The notes under the pieces were generated by a model. It saw only the letters and a list, made by a program, of their open reading frames with translations. It was not told where the DNA came from and ran no database searches. Below, in pieces: positions 7,469 through 15,652 of a DNA stretch of 64,000 nucleotides. Source of the stretch: Lentzea terrae (GTDB taxonomy: Bacteria > Actinomycetota > Actinomycetes > Mycobacteriales > Pseudonocardiaceae); assembly GCF_003265345.1 (NCBI RefSeq), contig NZ_QFWW01000018.1, positions 1-64,000 of the forward strand, read 5' to 3'. Within the stretch, counting starts at the first letter, position 1, and each line of letters opens with the position of its first letter. Position numbers and translations under genes: made by a program.

Positions 7469-9115
7469 CTAGCCGACGAGCGCGCGCACGCGCCGCAGCA
7501 CCTCGTCCTTGCCCAGCGTGCGAGCCACCGAGTGCAGGTCCGGGCTGCGGGTCGACCCCGTCAGCGCCACCCGGATCAGCTGAGCCGCCTCACGAATCGA
7601 GCCGGGGTAGGCGTCCGGGTTCTTCTTGAGCTCCTTGGGGTTCGGCGCGAACCCGTGCTTGGCGGCGAGCTCGCGGATCTGACCGAACCACTCCTGGCCG
7701 TCCTCGAGGTCGGCGTACCCGTCCGCGAAGTCCGCGGCGAACGCCGAGATCAGCTCCGGCGACAGCCCGCCCAGCCGCTCGTCGGTCCGGTCGGTCACCA
7801 GCTCGAACAGCGACGGGAAGAAGAAGCCGTAGGCGGAGCGGAAGTCGGACCACTTGCGGAGGTCCTTGCGCGGGTTGGCGACCTCCGGGCCGCGCTCGAC
7901 CTGCAGCGCGGCCAGAGCCTCGGCGCGCGAGTCGGAGAGCACGGACACGAGCGACGGGTCGTAGGTCGCGGCCCACTCGGAAATCCGCGACACGATCTCC
8001 TCACCGGACAGACCAGCCACGTAGTCGGCGCAGATGTCGTCGAGCTTCACGAGGTCGACGAGCGGGCCGGCGACACCGCACTCGGCCAGCGAAATGGGCG
8101 CCGCGAGGGCCTCCGCCAGCGGAAGCTCGGCCAGGCGGGCGTTCACCAGGCCGCGCAGGTAGTACTGGACGGCCTCGGCCGGGAAGCCCGCCTCGATGAA
8201 GAACTCGACGGAGGCTTCCGGGTCCTTGCGCTTCGAGAGCTTGCGCCGGGAACCGCCCTGCTGCTTCATCAGCGGCGCGATGTGGGCGTACTCGACGCGC
8301 TCGAAGCCCAGGGCGTCGAACAGCTGCAGGTGGGTCGGGACGGAGGAGATCCACTCCTCGCCGCGGATCACCAGGTTCACGCGCATCAGGTGGTCGTCGA
8401 CGGCGTGCGCGAAGTGGTACGTGGGCAGCCGCGGCGACTGGTCGGACGCCTTCAGGATCACCACGTCGTTGCGGTTGGCCTCGTGCTCCAACGGGCCGCG
8501 GATCGCGTCGACGAACGACGTGCGCTCCCCCGCCTTGCCCGGCGAGCGGAAGCGGACGACGTACGGACGGCCGGCCTCCAACGCCTCGGCAACATCCTCG
8601 GCCGTCTTGTCGCGCCAGATCGCCCAGCGGCCGTAGTAGCCGGTGGGGAGCTTGGTGGCCTGCTGGCGCGCGGTGATGTCCGCGAGCTCTTCCTTCGTCG
8701 CGAAGCACAGGTACGCGGCACCCGAACGCAGCAGCTCGCGCACGTACGTCAGGTAGATCTGCTCGCGCTGCGACTGGTGGTACGGGCCGTACGAACCAAC
8801 GGCGTCGGCCTCGTCGGGCTGCACACCGAAGTACGCGAACGCCCGGTTGAACTGGTCGACGGCGCCGGGGACCTCGCGCGCCTGGTCGGTGTCCTCGACG
8901 CGCACGATGTACGAGCCGCCCGACTGCGTGGCGATGTCGCGGTCGATCATGCCGACGTACAGGCCGCCGATGTGCAGGAAACCGGTCGGCGACGGGCCGA
9001 GGCGGGTGACCTTCGCGCCGTCGCCCAGACCACGGGGCGGGTACTGCTGCTCCCAGAAGGACGGCTCAGGCAGGTCCGCGGGGAACAGGGCGTCGACGAC
9101 GGCACGGTCGAGCAT
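7469..9115 (-). CDS. gltX: glutamyl-tRNA synthetase
   Basis: 548 aa. Class I aminoacyl-tRNA synthetase that charges tRNA-Glu with glutamate in the cytoplasm. The HIGH-type motif is PSPTGFLHIGGLY near residue 42 and the KMSKS-type motif is KLSKRKDPE near 280. RVEDTDQ and the anticodon-binding C-terminal region are present. I chose the ATG at 9115 because the synthetase fold begins about 30 residues later and the upstream frame is non-coding in character. GGAG lies about 12 bases before it, so the ribosome site is weak. It is divergent from the zinc alcohol dehydrogenase gene. Its length and insertions fit the long bacterial GluRS forms in actinomycetes. Whether it also charges tRNA-Gln cannot be read from the sequence. 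Confidence 0.92.
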   Translation of the reverse strand: MLDRAVVDALFPADLPEPSFWEQQYPPRGLGDGAKVTRLGPSPTGFLHIGGLYVGMIDRDIATQSGGSYIVRVEDTDQAREVPGAVDQFNRAFAYFGVQPDEADAVGSYGPYHQSQREQIYLTYVRELLRSGAAYLCFATKEELADITARQQATKLPTGYYGRWAIWRDKTAEDVAEALEAGRPYVVRFRSPGKAGERTSFVDAIRGPLEHEANRNDVVILKASDQSPRLPTYHFAHAVDDHLMRVNLVIRGEEWISSVPTHLQLFDALGFERVEYAHIAPLMKQQGGSRRKLSKRKDPEASVEFFIEAGFPAEAVQYYLRGLVNARLAELPLAEALAAPISLAECGVAGPLVDLVKLDDICADYVAGLSGEEIVSRISEWAATYDPSLVSVLSDSRAEALAALQVERGPEVANPRKDLRKWSDFRSAYGFFFPSLFELVTDRTDERLGGLSPELISAFAADFADGYADLEDGQEWFGQIRELAAKHGFAPNPKELKKNPDAYPGSIREAAQLIRVALTGSTRSPDLHSVARTLGKDEVLRRVRALVG

Positions 9116-9187
9116 CGCTGGGGGTCTCCATAACCGGGGTGAAAGAAGTCGTCCCAGGTTATCAACGCAAGCCCTCGGGGAACGCCA

Positions 9188-10375
9188 GTGGGCATGAAGG
9201 CAGTCACTTGGCACGGCAAACGCGACGTCCGGGTCGACAGCGTCCCCGACCCCGCGCTCAAGGAACCGGAAGACGTGATCGTCAAGGTCACCTCCAGCGG
9301 CATCTGCGGATCCGACCTGCACCTGTACGAGGTGCTGGGGCCGTTCCTCACCGAGGGCGACATCCTCGGGCACGAGCCGATGGGCGTCGTCGAGGAGGTC
9401 GGCGCGCACGTCACCCAGCTCAAGCCGGGCGACCGGGTGGTGATCCCGTTCAACGTCTCGTGCAACGCCTGCGTCATGTGCAACCAGGGCCTGCAGAGCC
9501 AGTGCGAGACCACGCAGGTCAGAGAACACGGTTCGGGCGCCGCGCTCTTCGGCTACACGAAGCTCTACGGCCAGGTGCCCGGCGGGCAGGCGGAGTACCT
9601 GCGGGTGCCGTTCGGCAACACGCTCCCGATCAAGGTGCCGGAGGGGCCGCCGGACGACCGGTTCGTCTACCTGAGCGACGTGCTCCCGACGGCGTGGCAG
9701 GCCGTGGAGTACGCGAACGTGCGGGAAGGAGGTGTCGTCGCGGTCCTGGGGCTCGGTCCGATCGGCGACATGTGCTGCCGGATCGCGCGGCACAAGGGAG
9801 CCCGCGTGATCGGCATCGACCTCGTCCCGGAACGACTGGCCCGCGCCAAGGCCCGCGGCACGGAGACGATCGACCTCAGAGGAGCCGGCAAGCGCCTCAC
9901 CGAGGTCGTCCGGGACCTCACCGCCGGACGCGGCCCGGACGCGGTGATCGACGCGGTCGGCATGGAGGCGCACGGCGCGCCGGTCGGCAAGCTCGCCCAG
10001 CAGCTCACCGGGCTGCTGCCGGACACCATGGCGCAGAAGCTGATGAAGGAGGCGGGCGTCGACCGGCTCAAGGCCCTCTACAGCGCGATCGACATGGTCC
10101 GCAGGGGCGGCACGATCTCGATCGTCGGCGTGTACGGCGGCATGGCCGACCCGATGCCCATGCTGACGATGTTCGACAAGCAGCTGCAGATCAGGATGGG
10201 CCAGGCCAACGTGTGGCGCTGGGTCCCGGAGATCCTGCCGCTGCTCACCGACGACGACCCGCTGGGCACCGAGGACTTCGCCACCCACCGCCTCCCGCTC
10301 GAAGACGCGCCGCGCGCCTACGAGACGTTCCAGAAGAAGAACGACGGCATGGTCAAAGTGCTGCTCAAACCTTGA
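9188..10375 (+). CDS. zinc-dependent alcohol dehydrogenase (MDR)
   Basis: 395 aa from the GTG at 9188 (GGGG 8-11 bases upstream); an ATG two codons later (9194) is an equally possible start. Medium-chain dehydrogenase with the catalytic zinc ligands CGSDLH and GHEPMGVVEEVG, and a four-Cys structural zinc lobe (C-N-A-C-V-M-C-N-Q-G-L-Q-S-Q-C). An NAD(P) Rossmann motif, VLGLGPIGD, lies near residue 180. The overall sequence resembles the glutathione-independent formaldehyde dehydrogenase/FdhA-like branch, which oxidises small alcohols or aldehydes with NAD. It is divergent from gltX, with the YciO-like gene 19 bp downstream in probable operon. Substrate is unknown. Confidence 0.85.
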   Translation: MGMKAVTWHGKRDVRVDSVPDPALKEPEDVIVKVTSSGICGSDLHLYEVLGPFLTEGDILGHEPMGVVEEVGAHVTQLKPGDRVVIPFNVSCNACVMCNQGLQSQCETTQVREHGSGAALFGYTKLYGQVPGGQAEYLRVPFGNTLPIKVPEGPPDDRFVYLSDVLPTAWQAVEYANVREGGVVAVLGLGPIGDMCCRIARHKGARVIGIDLVPERLARAKARGTETIDLRGAGKRLTEVVRDLTAGRGPDAVIDAVGMEAHGAPVGKLAQQLTGLLPDTMAQKLMKEAGVDRLKALYSAIDMVRRGGTISIVGVYGGMADPMPMLTMFDKQLQIRMGQANVWRWVPEILPLLTDDDPLGTEDFATHRLPLEDAPRAYETFQKKNDGMVKVLLKP

Positions 10376-10394
10376 TCGGCATATCCTGCCCCGC

Positions 10395-11015
10395 ATGGCC
10401 AAGTACCTGGACGTCCACCCGGTCAACCCGCAGAAGCGCGCCATCGACCAGGCCGTGCGGATCCTGCAGGAGGACGGCCTGATCGCATACCCCACCGACT
10501 CCTGCTACGCGCTCGGCTGCCGCCTGGGCAACAAGGACGGCATCGACCGCATCCGCGAGATCCGCAAGCTCGACGACAAGCACCACTTCACGCTGATGTG
10601 CGAGAACTTCGCGCAGCTCGGCCAGTTCGTGGTGGTGGACAACGCGGTGTTCCGCGCGATCAAGGCCTCCACGCCGGGCAACTACACGTTCATCCTGCCC
10701 GCGACGAAGGAGGTGCCGCGCCGCATGATGCACGCGAAGAAGAAGACGGTGGGCGCGCGCATCCCGGACCACGTCGTCACGCAGGCGCTGCTCGAGGCGA
10801 TGGGCGAGCCGCTGCTCACGTCCACTCTGCTGCTGCCCGACGAGGCCGAGCCGCTCGTGCAGGGCTGGGAGATCAAGGAACGGCTCGACCACGTGGTGGA
10901 CGCGGTGCTCGACTCCGGCGAGTGCGGCACCACGCCCACCACGGTGGTGGACTTCTCCAGCGGCGAGGCCGAGATCATCCGCTACGGCGCGGGCGACCCG
11001 GACCGCTTCGAGTGA
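10395..11015 (+). CDS. YciO/Sua5/YrdC-family protein
   Basis: 206 aa, a single YrdC-like domain. The segments AIDQAVRILQEDGLIAYPTD, REIRKLDDKHHFTLMC and SGECGTTPTTVVDFSSG line the nucleotide and threonine-carbonate pocket in this fold. YrdC/Sua5 proteins form threonylcarbamoyl-AMP for t6A modification of tRNA. This sequence is closest in appearance to the YciO subgroup, whose activity is weaker and whose role is less settled, so a housekeeping tsaC call is not certain. The gene follows the alcohol dehydrogenase by 19 bp, without a strong ribosome site in the gap. Its stop is only 3 bp from the stop of the convergent lectin gene. Confidence 0.82.
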   Translation: MAKYLDVHPVNPQKRAIDQAVRILQEDGLIAYPTDSCYALGCRLGNKDGIDRIREIRKLDDKHHFTLMCENFAQLGQFVVVDNAVFRAIKASTPGNYTFILPATKEVPRRMMHAKKKTVGARIPDHVVTQALLEAMGEPLLTSTLLLPDEAEPLVQGWEIKERLDHVVDAVLDSGECGTTPTTVVDFSSGEAEIIRYGAGDPDRFE

Positions 11016-11018
11016 CGG

Positions 11019-11477
11019 TCACACCCGCCGGAACCAGAACTGGTAGGTGAGGCGGCTGTCGCAGGTTTCCAGCCGGACGTTGGTGGTGCCCAGGCGCGTC
11101 AGGCACTTGCCGGTGCTGTGGGCGCGGATGGTCAGGCGCGAGGCCGAGCCGCTCACGACCCAGATCTGCGACACGGACCCGTTGCAGGTCGCGAGGCCCA
11201 CCCGGTCGCCCTCCTGCCAGGCGCACTTGTTGCTCTGGTTGCTCACCAGCTGGGTCTGGCGGCCGAACGAGCCCACCCACCTGAAGTTCTGGAACGCACC
11301 GTCGTTGCACCCGGTGTGGTACACGTCGCCTTCCCGGTGGCCCACGTAGCCGTCCAGGCAGTGGCTCGTGTTCGTGCCCTGGAACTTCCAGGTCACGGCG
11401 GCCGAGGCGGGCTGGGCGACACCCACGGCGGCGGCGACCGCCAGTGCGGCTGCGCCAAGAACGCGGAGCTTCTTCAT
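11019..11477 (-). CDS. secreted ricin-type beta-trefoil lectin
   Basis: 152 aa. A Sec signal peptide (KKLRVLGAAALAVAAAVGVA, cleavage after QPASA) is followed directly by one ricin B-type beta-trefoil. Its blades contain the usual Q-x-W-like elements (QNFRWVGS, SQIWVVSG, YQFWFRRV) and conserved Cys pairs (NTSHCLDG/HTGCNDG, NKCAWQ/LATCNG, GKCLTR/LETCDS). No catalytic domain is attached, so it is probably a free carbohydrate-binding protein in the medium or wall. Its ribosome site lies in the 3' arm of a strong hairpin (11487-11524), so translation may be controlled by RNA folding. It may be co-oriented with the subtilase gene upstream. Confidence 0.8.
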   Translation of the reverse strand: MKKLRVLGAAALAVAAAVGVAQPASAAVTWKFQGTNTSHCLDGYVGHREGDVYHTGCNDGAFQNFRWVGSFGRQTQLVSNQSNKCAWQEGDRVGLATCNGSVSQIWVVSGSASRLTIRAHSTGKCLTRLGTTNVRLETCDSRLTYQFWFRRV

Positions 11478-11486
11478 CGGAGGACT

Positions 11487-11524
11487 CCCCTCTCGCGCGC
11501 CGGCGTTCCGGCGCGTCCGAGGGG
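11487..11524 (-). terminator. strong hairpin between subtilase and lectin genes
   Basis: CCCCTC (11487-11492) pairs with GAGGGG (11519-11524) and CGCGCCGG (11496-11503) with CCGGCGCG (11508-11515) around a 4-base loop. It is 57 bases past the subtilase stop and could terminate that transcript. The same 3' arm (GAGGGGAG on the minus strand) is the best ribosome site for the lectin gene, so it may instead be a masking leader hairpin. Confidence 0.5.
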
Positions 11525-11580
11525 AACCCTGCCCGAGCTGTCTTGCGCGGTTTCTGGAATCCGCAGGTCAGAGCACGGAT

Positions 11581-13413
11581 CTACGACACGACCAGCGCGT
11601 AGTCCGCGTCGGTCGCCGCCGTCTCGACGTGACCGTCCACGTTGACCGCGGTCGCGATCACCTCAACGGTCCAGGTGCCCGCCGCCGGCGCCTGGACGAG
11701 CACGTTCTCCACGGTGTCGACGGTGTTCGCGGCACCACCGGGCGTGGACCAGTTGCCGGCGAGCAGACCGTTGTTGCCCCAGTAGACCGTGCCGTCGGGA
11801 GCGGTGACCTTCAGCGTCAGGTCGTTCACGGTCGCCTTGGCCGCGGTCGGCGAACCGGCCGGGTCGGTGTAGGCCAGGGTCGCCCGCAGCGGCGTGGACC
11901 CGTTGGACGCCACCGCGTACTTGCGCGACTGACCGGTCGTGACCAGGTCGGTCTCGTTCACCAGCACCGGCAGCTTCCAGCCACCCGCACGAGCCCGGTC
12001 GTGCAGGTTGCGCACCGACACCGTGCCCCAGCCCTGGTGGGTGCGGGTCATGTCGTGCGCGGTGCCGCTGAACGCGTGCTGGTCGGCGGCGTTGATCAGC
12101 AGTGCCTTCGCGGTCGACGCGTGCGGACGGGACGCGAAGACGTCGCGCTTCTTGCCCGGACCGCCGTCGAACACGCCGTCGGCCCACATCTGGAACATCA
12201 GACCGGCGTTGCCGCAGGTGATCGGCGTGGCGCCGGACGTGCCGCCGAAGTCCGGCCGGTAGGCGGTGTCGCTGCCGATCGTCGTGGTGTCGATGCGGTC
12301 GAAGTAGTTCGACAGCTCCGGCTTGATGCGGCCGTCGGCGGCGGGGCCGATCGACGCGGTGCCGGCCCACCTGTCATCGGTGCGCGCCAAGGTGTTGTAG
12401 TGGTTGTGGGCGCCGACCGACAGCACGTTCTTCGCCCATGCCTGCGGGCGTGACGAACGGTTGCCGGTGTTGCTCTGCGACTGGCAGATCAGGATGTCGT
12501 GGTCGAACACGATCCGGTCCATCTGCTGCGATTCCGACGTGTAGGCCGTGGTGAGCGAGCCGCCCCAGCTGTTCGACTGGAACACCGCGCGGTACTGGCC
12601 GGCCGGGTCGACGAGCTGCTTGGTGTGCGCGTACCGGTCAGAGACGTTGCTGTAGGCGGCCGTGATGCCCTGCCCCTCGGGCAGCAGGCCGCGGTGCGCG
12701 GACGAGACGCCGGACGCGAAGATCTGCCCGTACGTCGACGTGCCGTGGCTGTATTGGTTGCTGGGGCCGTTCGAGGTGTGCTGGACCGGCGGACGAGCGC
12801 GGAACTCCTGGTGGGTCAGGAGGAACCCGCTGTCCATCACCTCGCCCCGCACGCCCTGGCCGCGGTAGCCGCCCGCGGCCTCGACGGCATTGGCACCGGT
12901 CGACTCGCGCGAGATCGCCATGTCGGTCTCGGGCGCCGACACCGGGTCGATGGCGAGCACGGCCGGCAGCTTCGCGAGCTGTGCGGCCTGGCCCGCGTCC
13001 AGCGCGGCCATGATGTGCTCGCGGTCCTCGGACAGCACGTTCACCTTGCCGCCCAAGGACTTCACCTTGGCCGCGACCGTCTGCTGGTCTCGTGTGTCCT
13101 GCTCGACGAGCGTGATCAGGTAGTCGGACGAGCCGCCCAGCGCCATGATCTGCGGCTGGGCCTGGAACGGGCGCACGTCGCGGACGTAGCTCAGCCGCGA
13201 CACGCGCGAGGTGTTCGTCATGCGGGCCAGGTAGGTGCCGTCCTGGACGAACGCGCCGAGCCGGACGCCGAGGCCCTTGAGCTGGTGGCGCTGGGCGTCG
13301 GACAGGGTGGTGCGGAACTGCAGCAGGTAAGCGCTCTCCGCCGGCGCGGCGACGGCAGGAACACCGCTGATCAGGGCAAATGCGGATATGGCCGACAATA
13401 ATGTGCGCAGCAC
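11581..13413 (-). CDS. secreted S8 subtilisin-like serine protease
   Basis: 610 aa from the GTG at 13413, chosen because GGAGG lies 8 bases upstream and a signal peptide (RTLLSAISAFALISGVPAVA) starts immediately. An N-terminal ~150-residue region resembles a propeptide. The catalytic triad is visible: Asp in EVMDSGF (~193), His in SHGTSTYGQ (~221) and Ser in GGTSGATPI (~390). A jelly-roll/P-domain-like C-terminal segment (~470-610, with TLAYTDPAG and WTVEVIA) resembles that of the KP-43-type subtilases. It is an extracellular protease activated by propeptide removal. The gene is divergent from the hypothetical gene at 13.66 kb. No specific substrate can be inferred. Confidence 0.87.
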   Translation of the reverse strand: MLRTLLSAISAFALISGVPAVAAPAESAYLLQFRTTLSDAQRHQLKGLGVRLGAFVQDGTYLARMTNTSRVSRLSYVRDVRPFQAQPQIMALGGSSDYLITLVEQDTRDQQTVAAKVKSLGGKVNVLSEDREHIMAALDAGQAAQLAKLPAVLAIDPVSAPETDMAISRESTGANAVEAAGGYRGQGVRGEVMDSGFLLTHQEFRARPPVQHTSNGPSNQYSHGTSTYGQIFASGVSSAHRGLLPEGQGITAAYSNVSDRYAHTKQLVDPAGQYRAVFQSNSWGGSLTTAYTSESQQMDRIVFDHDILICQSQSNTGNRSSRPQAWAKNVLSVGAHNHYNTLARTDDRWAGTASIGPAADGRIKPELSNYFDRIDTTTIGSDTAYRPDFGGTSGATPITCGNAGLMFQMWADGVFDGGPGKKRDVFASRPHASTAKALLINAADQHAFSGTAHDMTRTHQGWGTVSVRNLHDRARAGGWKLPVLVNETDLVTTGQSRKYAVASNGSTPLRATLAYTDPAGSPTAAKATVNDLTLKVTAPDGTVYWGNNGLLAGNWSTPGGAANTVDTVENVLVQAPAAGTWTVEVIATAVNVDGHVETAATDADYALVVS

Positions 13414-13655
13414 GAATCCAACCTCCACATCAGGCAGGGATGGCGGAGACCGGAGGGAGTCACCGCCCGTGACCAGCACGTTACCGCTGCGGACCAGGTC
13501 AGGACATCAGTCGATCGGCGGTGATCATCTTGACGTCTGGTGTAGAACAATCCCTTTGGCCGCCGATATTCAGATCACCCGGATGGTGCACGCGGAGTAA
13601 CGTCCGGCGTGGTGTGCCCGACATGCCCGGCAAAGCATTTCCGCGCGGAGGACGG

Positions 13656-14615
13656 ATGCCAGTCTCACCTGAGCAGCTGATGGAAGAACTGCGCACGTTG
13701 TGCCGCGGGCGCGGTGTGCAGACTCCCGGAATCGACTTGCACGTCGGGCCGGCGCTGCGCCAGGTGTGCGGCATCGTGGAGACGGACGGCGCGGAAGCCG
13801 TCAGAACGAAACTCCGCGACTGGGTGACGAACGCGGTGCGCGCTTTCCCCACGGAGGTCCGCAACGCGGTTCTGGCGCCGCTCGGACTGCACGAGGAAGC
13901 GCAGTTCCGGTTCCTCAACGAACGCATCGAGTGGCTCGCGAAGCAACAGGACCGCGGCGCGCGCACGGTGCGCAGGAGGATGGAGGCCGGGCTGCAGCGC
14001 CTCGTCGAGGTGGCACTGCAGCCGGCACCCTCGACGGCGCACGTGGCGCCGTCGGAACTCTGGCACGTCAAGGAGTTCGACGCACTGCTGAAACTGGACG
14101 GCCCGACGCCCGCGTGCACGGAACGCCGGACCGTCGTGGCCGACACCGACGGTGTCAACGAGATCGCGTGGTCCATCACGATCCCCTCCCCCACGCTCGG
14201 CGGCGCACCTGGCGACATCGACATAGAGGTGTTGCACGGGGTGGAGCTCATCGGCCACGAGCGGCCGTCCCCACGGCGCTTCCTCATGAAGCTGCGGTTG
14301 CCCCGACCCCTCAACGCAGGACAAACGCACCAGTTCGCGCTGGAGGTGAAGGTGCCGCGGGGACAGTCGATGCGTCCGACCTACGTGTTCTGGCCGGAGC
14401 GGATGTGCGAGTCGTTCCGGTTGCGCGTTCGGTTCGACCGGAACGACCTGCCCGACTCGGTGTGGCGCGTCGAGGAGGCCCTGGCGCGCGACACCGACGA
14501 CCTGACGCCCTGGCCGCACACGCTGCCGCTGGACGAGATCGGTGAGATCGACGTGTCGTTCCCACATCCTCGCCAGGGCCGCGGCTACGGCGTGCAGTGG
14601 ACGCCACGCGGGTAG
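13656..14615 (+). CDS. conserved actinomycete hypothetical protein
   Basis: 319 aa from the ATG at 13656, which has GGAGGA 5-10 bases upstream; an in-frame start at 13521 is less likely. I do not recognise a named family. The N-terminal ~130 residues (EQLMEELRTLCRGRG, GIDLHVGPALRQVCGI, EVRNAVLAPLGLHEEAQFRF) are helical and resemble N-terminal regions often seen in actinomycete proteins associated with XRE-type regulators. The C-terminal ~170 residues are beta-rich with a repeated Arg/Trp pattern. No signal peptide or membrane segment is present. It is probably cytoplasmic and of unknown role. Confidence 0.7.
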   Translation: MPVSPEQLMEELRTLCRGRGVQTPGIDLHVGPALRQVCGIVETDGAEAVRTKLRDWVTNAVRAFPTEVRNAVLAPLGLHEEAQFRFLNERIEWLAKQQDRGARTVRRRMEAGLQRLVEVALQPAPSTAHVAPSELWHVKEFDALLKLDGPTPACTERRTVVADTDGVNEIAWSITIPSPTLGGAPGDIDIEVLHGVELIGHERPSPRRFLMKLRLPRPLNAGQTHQFALEVKVPRGQSMRPTYVFWPERMCESFRLRVRFDRNDLPDSVWRVEEALARDTDDLTPWPHTLPLDEIGEIDVSFPHPRQGRGYGVQWTPRG

Positions 14616-14625
14616 CCGGACGCGT

Positions 14626-14658
14626 TCAGATCAGTTCGATGCAGAAGTGCGGTTCCAT
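14626..14658 (-). CDS. possible 10-codon ORF with a perfect ribosome site
   Basis: GGGAGGT lies 8 bases upstream of an ATG that opens MEPHFCIELI and a stop. Such a good Shine-Dalgarno at normal spacing is unusual for a chance frame, but there is no gene downstream for it to regulate as a leader peptide (the next minus-strand gene starts 1.2 kb away). It lies 51 bp downstream of the 33-aa membrane peptide frame. Too short to classify; it could be a peptide precursor or chance. Confidence 0.3.
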   Translation of the reverse strand: MEPHFCIELI

Positions 14659-14709
14659 GACTGACACCTCCCTTTGTGGGCTAAGGGAGAACCGCAGTCC
14701 GAAGTAGAG

Positions 14710-14811
14710 TCAGATCACCGATACCATGAACACGCTGCCGACCATGAACCCCACAAAGAGGCAGATCACGGCAACCTTCACGACGGTGGCGAGTGAGCAG
14801 ATCATTCTCAT
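14710..14811 (-). CDS. possible 33-aa single-span membrane peptide
   Basis: The frame from the ATG at 14811 reads MRMICSLATVVKVAVICLFV followed by GFMVGSVFMVSVI. It is almost entirely one hydrophobic segment with a short positive N-terminus and ends at TGA. An in-frame GTG at 14823 would add four residues; AAGGTG lies about 9 bases before the ATG. The ribosome-site region is inside a long inverted repeat (14825-14840 with 14886-14900). The composition is that of a small membrane protein or toxin-like peptide. No family is recognised, and expression is unproven. Confidence 0.35.
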   Translation of the reverse strand: MRMICSLATVVKVAVICLFVGFMVGSVFMVSVI

Positions 14812-14824
14812 CGAGAAATTCACC

Positions 14825-14900
14825 TTCTCATTCTGACTGGCTTTCGGACTGAAGTTCTCGCCGATGCACCAAGAGTGGCTTTTCGCCAGTCGAATGAGAA
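14825..14900 (-). other. long inverted repeat covering the leader of the 33-aa ORF
   Basis: TTCTCATTCTGACTGG (14825-14840) is complementary to CCAGTCGAATGAGAA (14886-14900) with a single bulged base, leaving a 45-base loop. On the minus-strand transcript the GAGAA part of the ribosome site of the 33-aa frame would be paired. The arrangement could act as a translational switch, or simply be a processed hairpin. Confidence 0.5.
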
Positions 14901-14901
14901 C

Positions 14902-14934
14902 GGGTTTCCTGTTTCCAGCGAAATCAGGAAACCC
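14902..14934. terminator. perfect 10-bp hairpin after the NUDIX gene
   Basis: GGGTTTCCTG (14902-14911) and CAGGAAACCC (14925-14934) are perfectly complementary across a 13-base loop. The hairpin lies 8-40 bases past the NUDIX stop codon. On the plus strand it is followed by a T-rich tract (GCTTTATTTTCC), so it could work in either direction. Confidence 0.55.
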
Positions 14935-14942
14935 TCCGAGCT

Positions 14943-15524
14943 TTATTTTCCGTTCGTGCGGCGCAGTGCCATGACGAGCAGCGCGTGCGAGCTGCCGGCG
15001 TGCGGGAGCATGCCCTGCTGGACGAGGTCGAGCGCGTGGTGAAACGGCAGGGTCCGCACGCGCAGGTCGGCCTCACCGGGCCCGAGATCGGGTTCGCCCT
15101 GGGTGAGGCCGGTGGCCAGGAAGATGTGGTCGACGTGGTTGCTGAGGCTGTCGGCGCCGTGGATCTGACCCAGCCGCTCCCACCTGTCGGCTCTCAGCCC
15201 GGTCTCCTCCGCCAGCTCACGGCGTGCCGCGGCCAGCGGGTCGGCGTCCGCGTCGTCGACGGCGCCGCCGGGCAGCCGCCACTCGGTGCCGCCGTGGGTG
15301 TAGATCCACTGTCTGGTCAGCACGACGTGGTCGTCGTCCTGGAGGGCCAGCACGGTGACCGATCCCGGCGCCACCACGTGGGTGTAGGTGGAGTGCCCGC
15401 CGTCCGGCCTGACGACGTCGTCCGACCGGACCTCGAACCACGGGGACCGGTGAACCACGTTGGTCGCCAAGCGCTGCCAGACCATCACCACACCAGCCGC
15501 CTCGTTCGAGCACGTCATCGCCAT
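14943..15524 (-). CDS. NUDIX hydrolase
   Basis: Up to 193 aa. One NUDIX fold with the Nudix box at about residues 85-107 (GAVDDADADPLAAARRELAE then ETGL). The REL-x-EE-x-GL core is intact; the usual Glu before it is Asp. The N- and C-terminal context (SVTVLALQDDDHVVLTRQWI, HIFLATGL) is that of ADP-ribose/nucleoside-diphosphate-sugar hydrolases. These cleave X-linked nucleoside diphosphates using Mg in the cytoplasm. The start is uncertain: ATGs at 15524 and 15518 lack a ribosome site, while GTG 15491 has GAGG 6 bases upstream and would remove 11 residues. It is divergent from the XRE/TPR regulator. The exact substrate is unknown. Confidence 0.85.
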   Translation of the reverse strand: MAMTCSNEAAGVVMVWQRLATNVVHRSPWFEVRSDDVVRPDGGHSTYTHVVAPGSVTVLALQDDDHVVLTRQWIYTHGGTEWRLPGGAVDDADADPLAAARRELAEETGLRADRWERLGQIHGADSLSNHVDHIFLATGLTQGEPDLGPGEADLRVRTLPFHHALDLVQQGMLPHAGSSHALLVMALRRTNGK

Positions 15525-15592
15525 GACTCACATGGAACCATCGCGAACCGCTCGGTTTAGCCCCAGTTGATCGTCAATCTCCGGCCAATTCG

Positions 15593-15621
15593 TTGACATT
15601 CGGTGTCCTGGAGTTTGAACG
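15593..15621 (+). promoter_or_regulatory. candidate sigma70-type promoter of the XRE/TPR gene
   Basis: A consensus -35 box TTGACA (15593-15598) lies 17 bp before TGAACG (15616-15621), a weak -10. Transcription would start about 25 bases before the preferred GTG start at 15653. Only the -35 half is convincing. Confidence 0.4.
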
Positions 15622-15652
15622 CCAGCACACTACCGGGGAGGGGGTGAAGCCG

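Noticed and set aside
7310..9133. Plus-strand 607-codon frame opposite gltX
   Set aside because: Low-complexity shadow of gltX; no recognisable fold, and codon third-position GC favours the minus-strand frame.
9116..10495. N-terminal extension of the gltX frame
   Set aside because: The frame runs open through the divergent alcohol dehydrogenase gene, but its sequence is the antisense of that gene; the synthetase starts at 9115.
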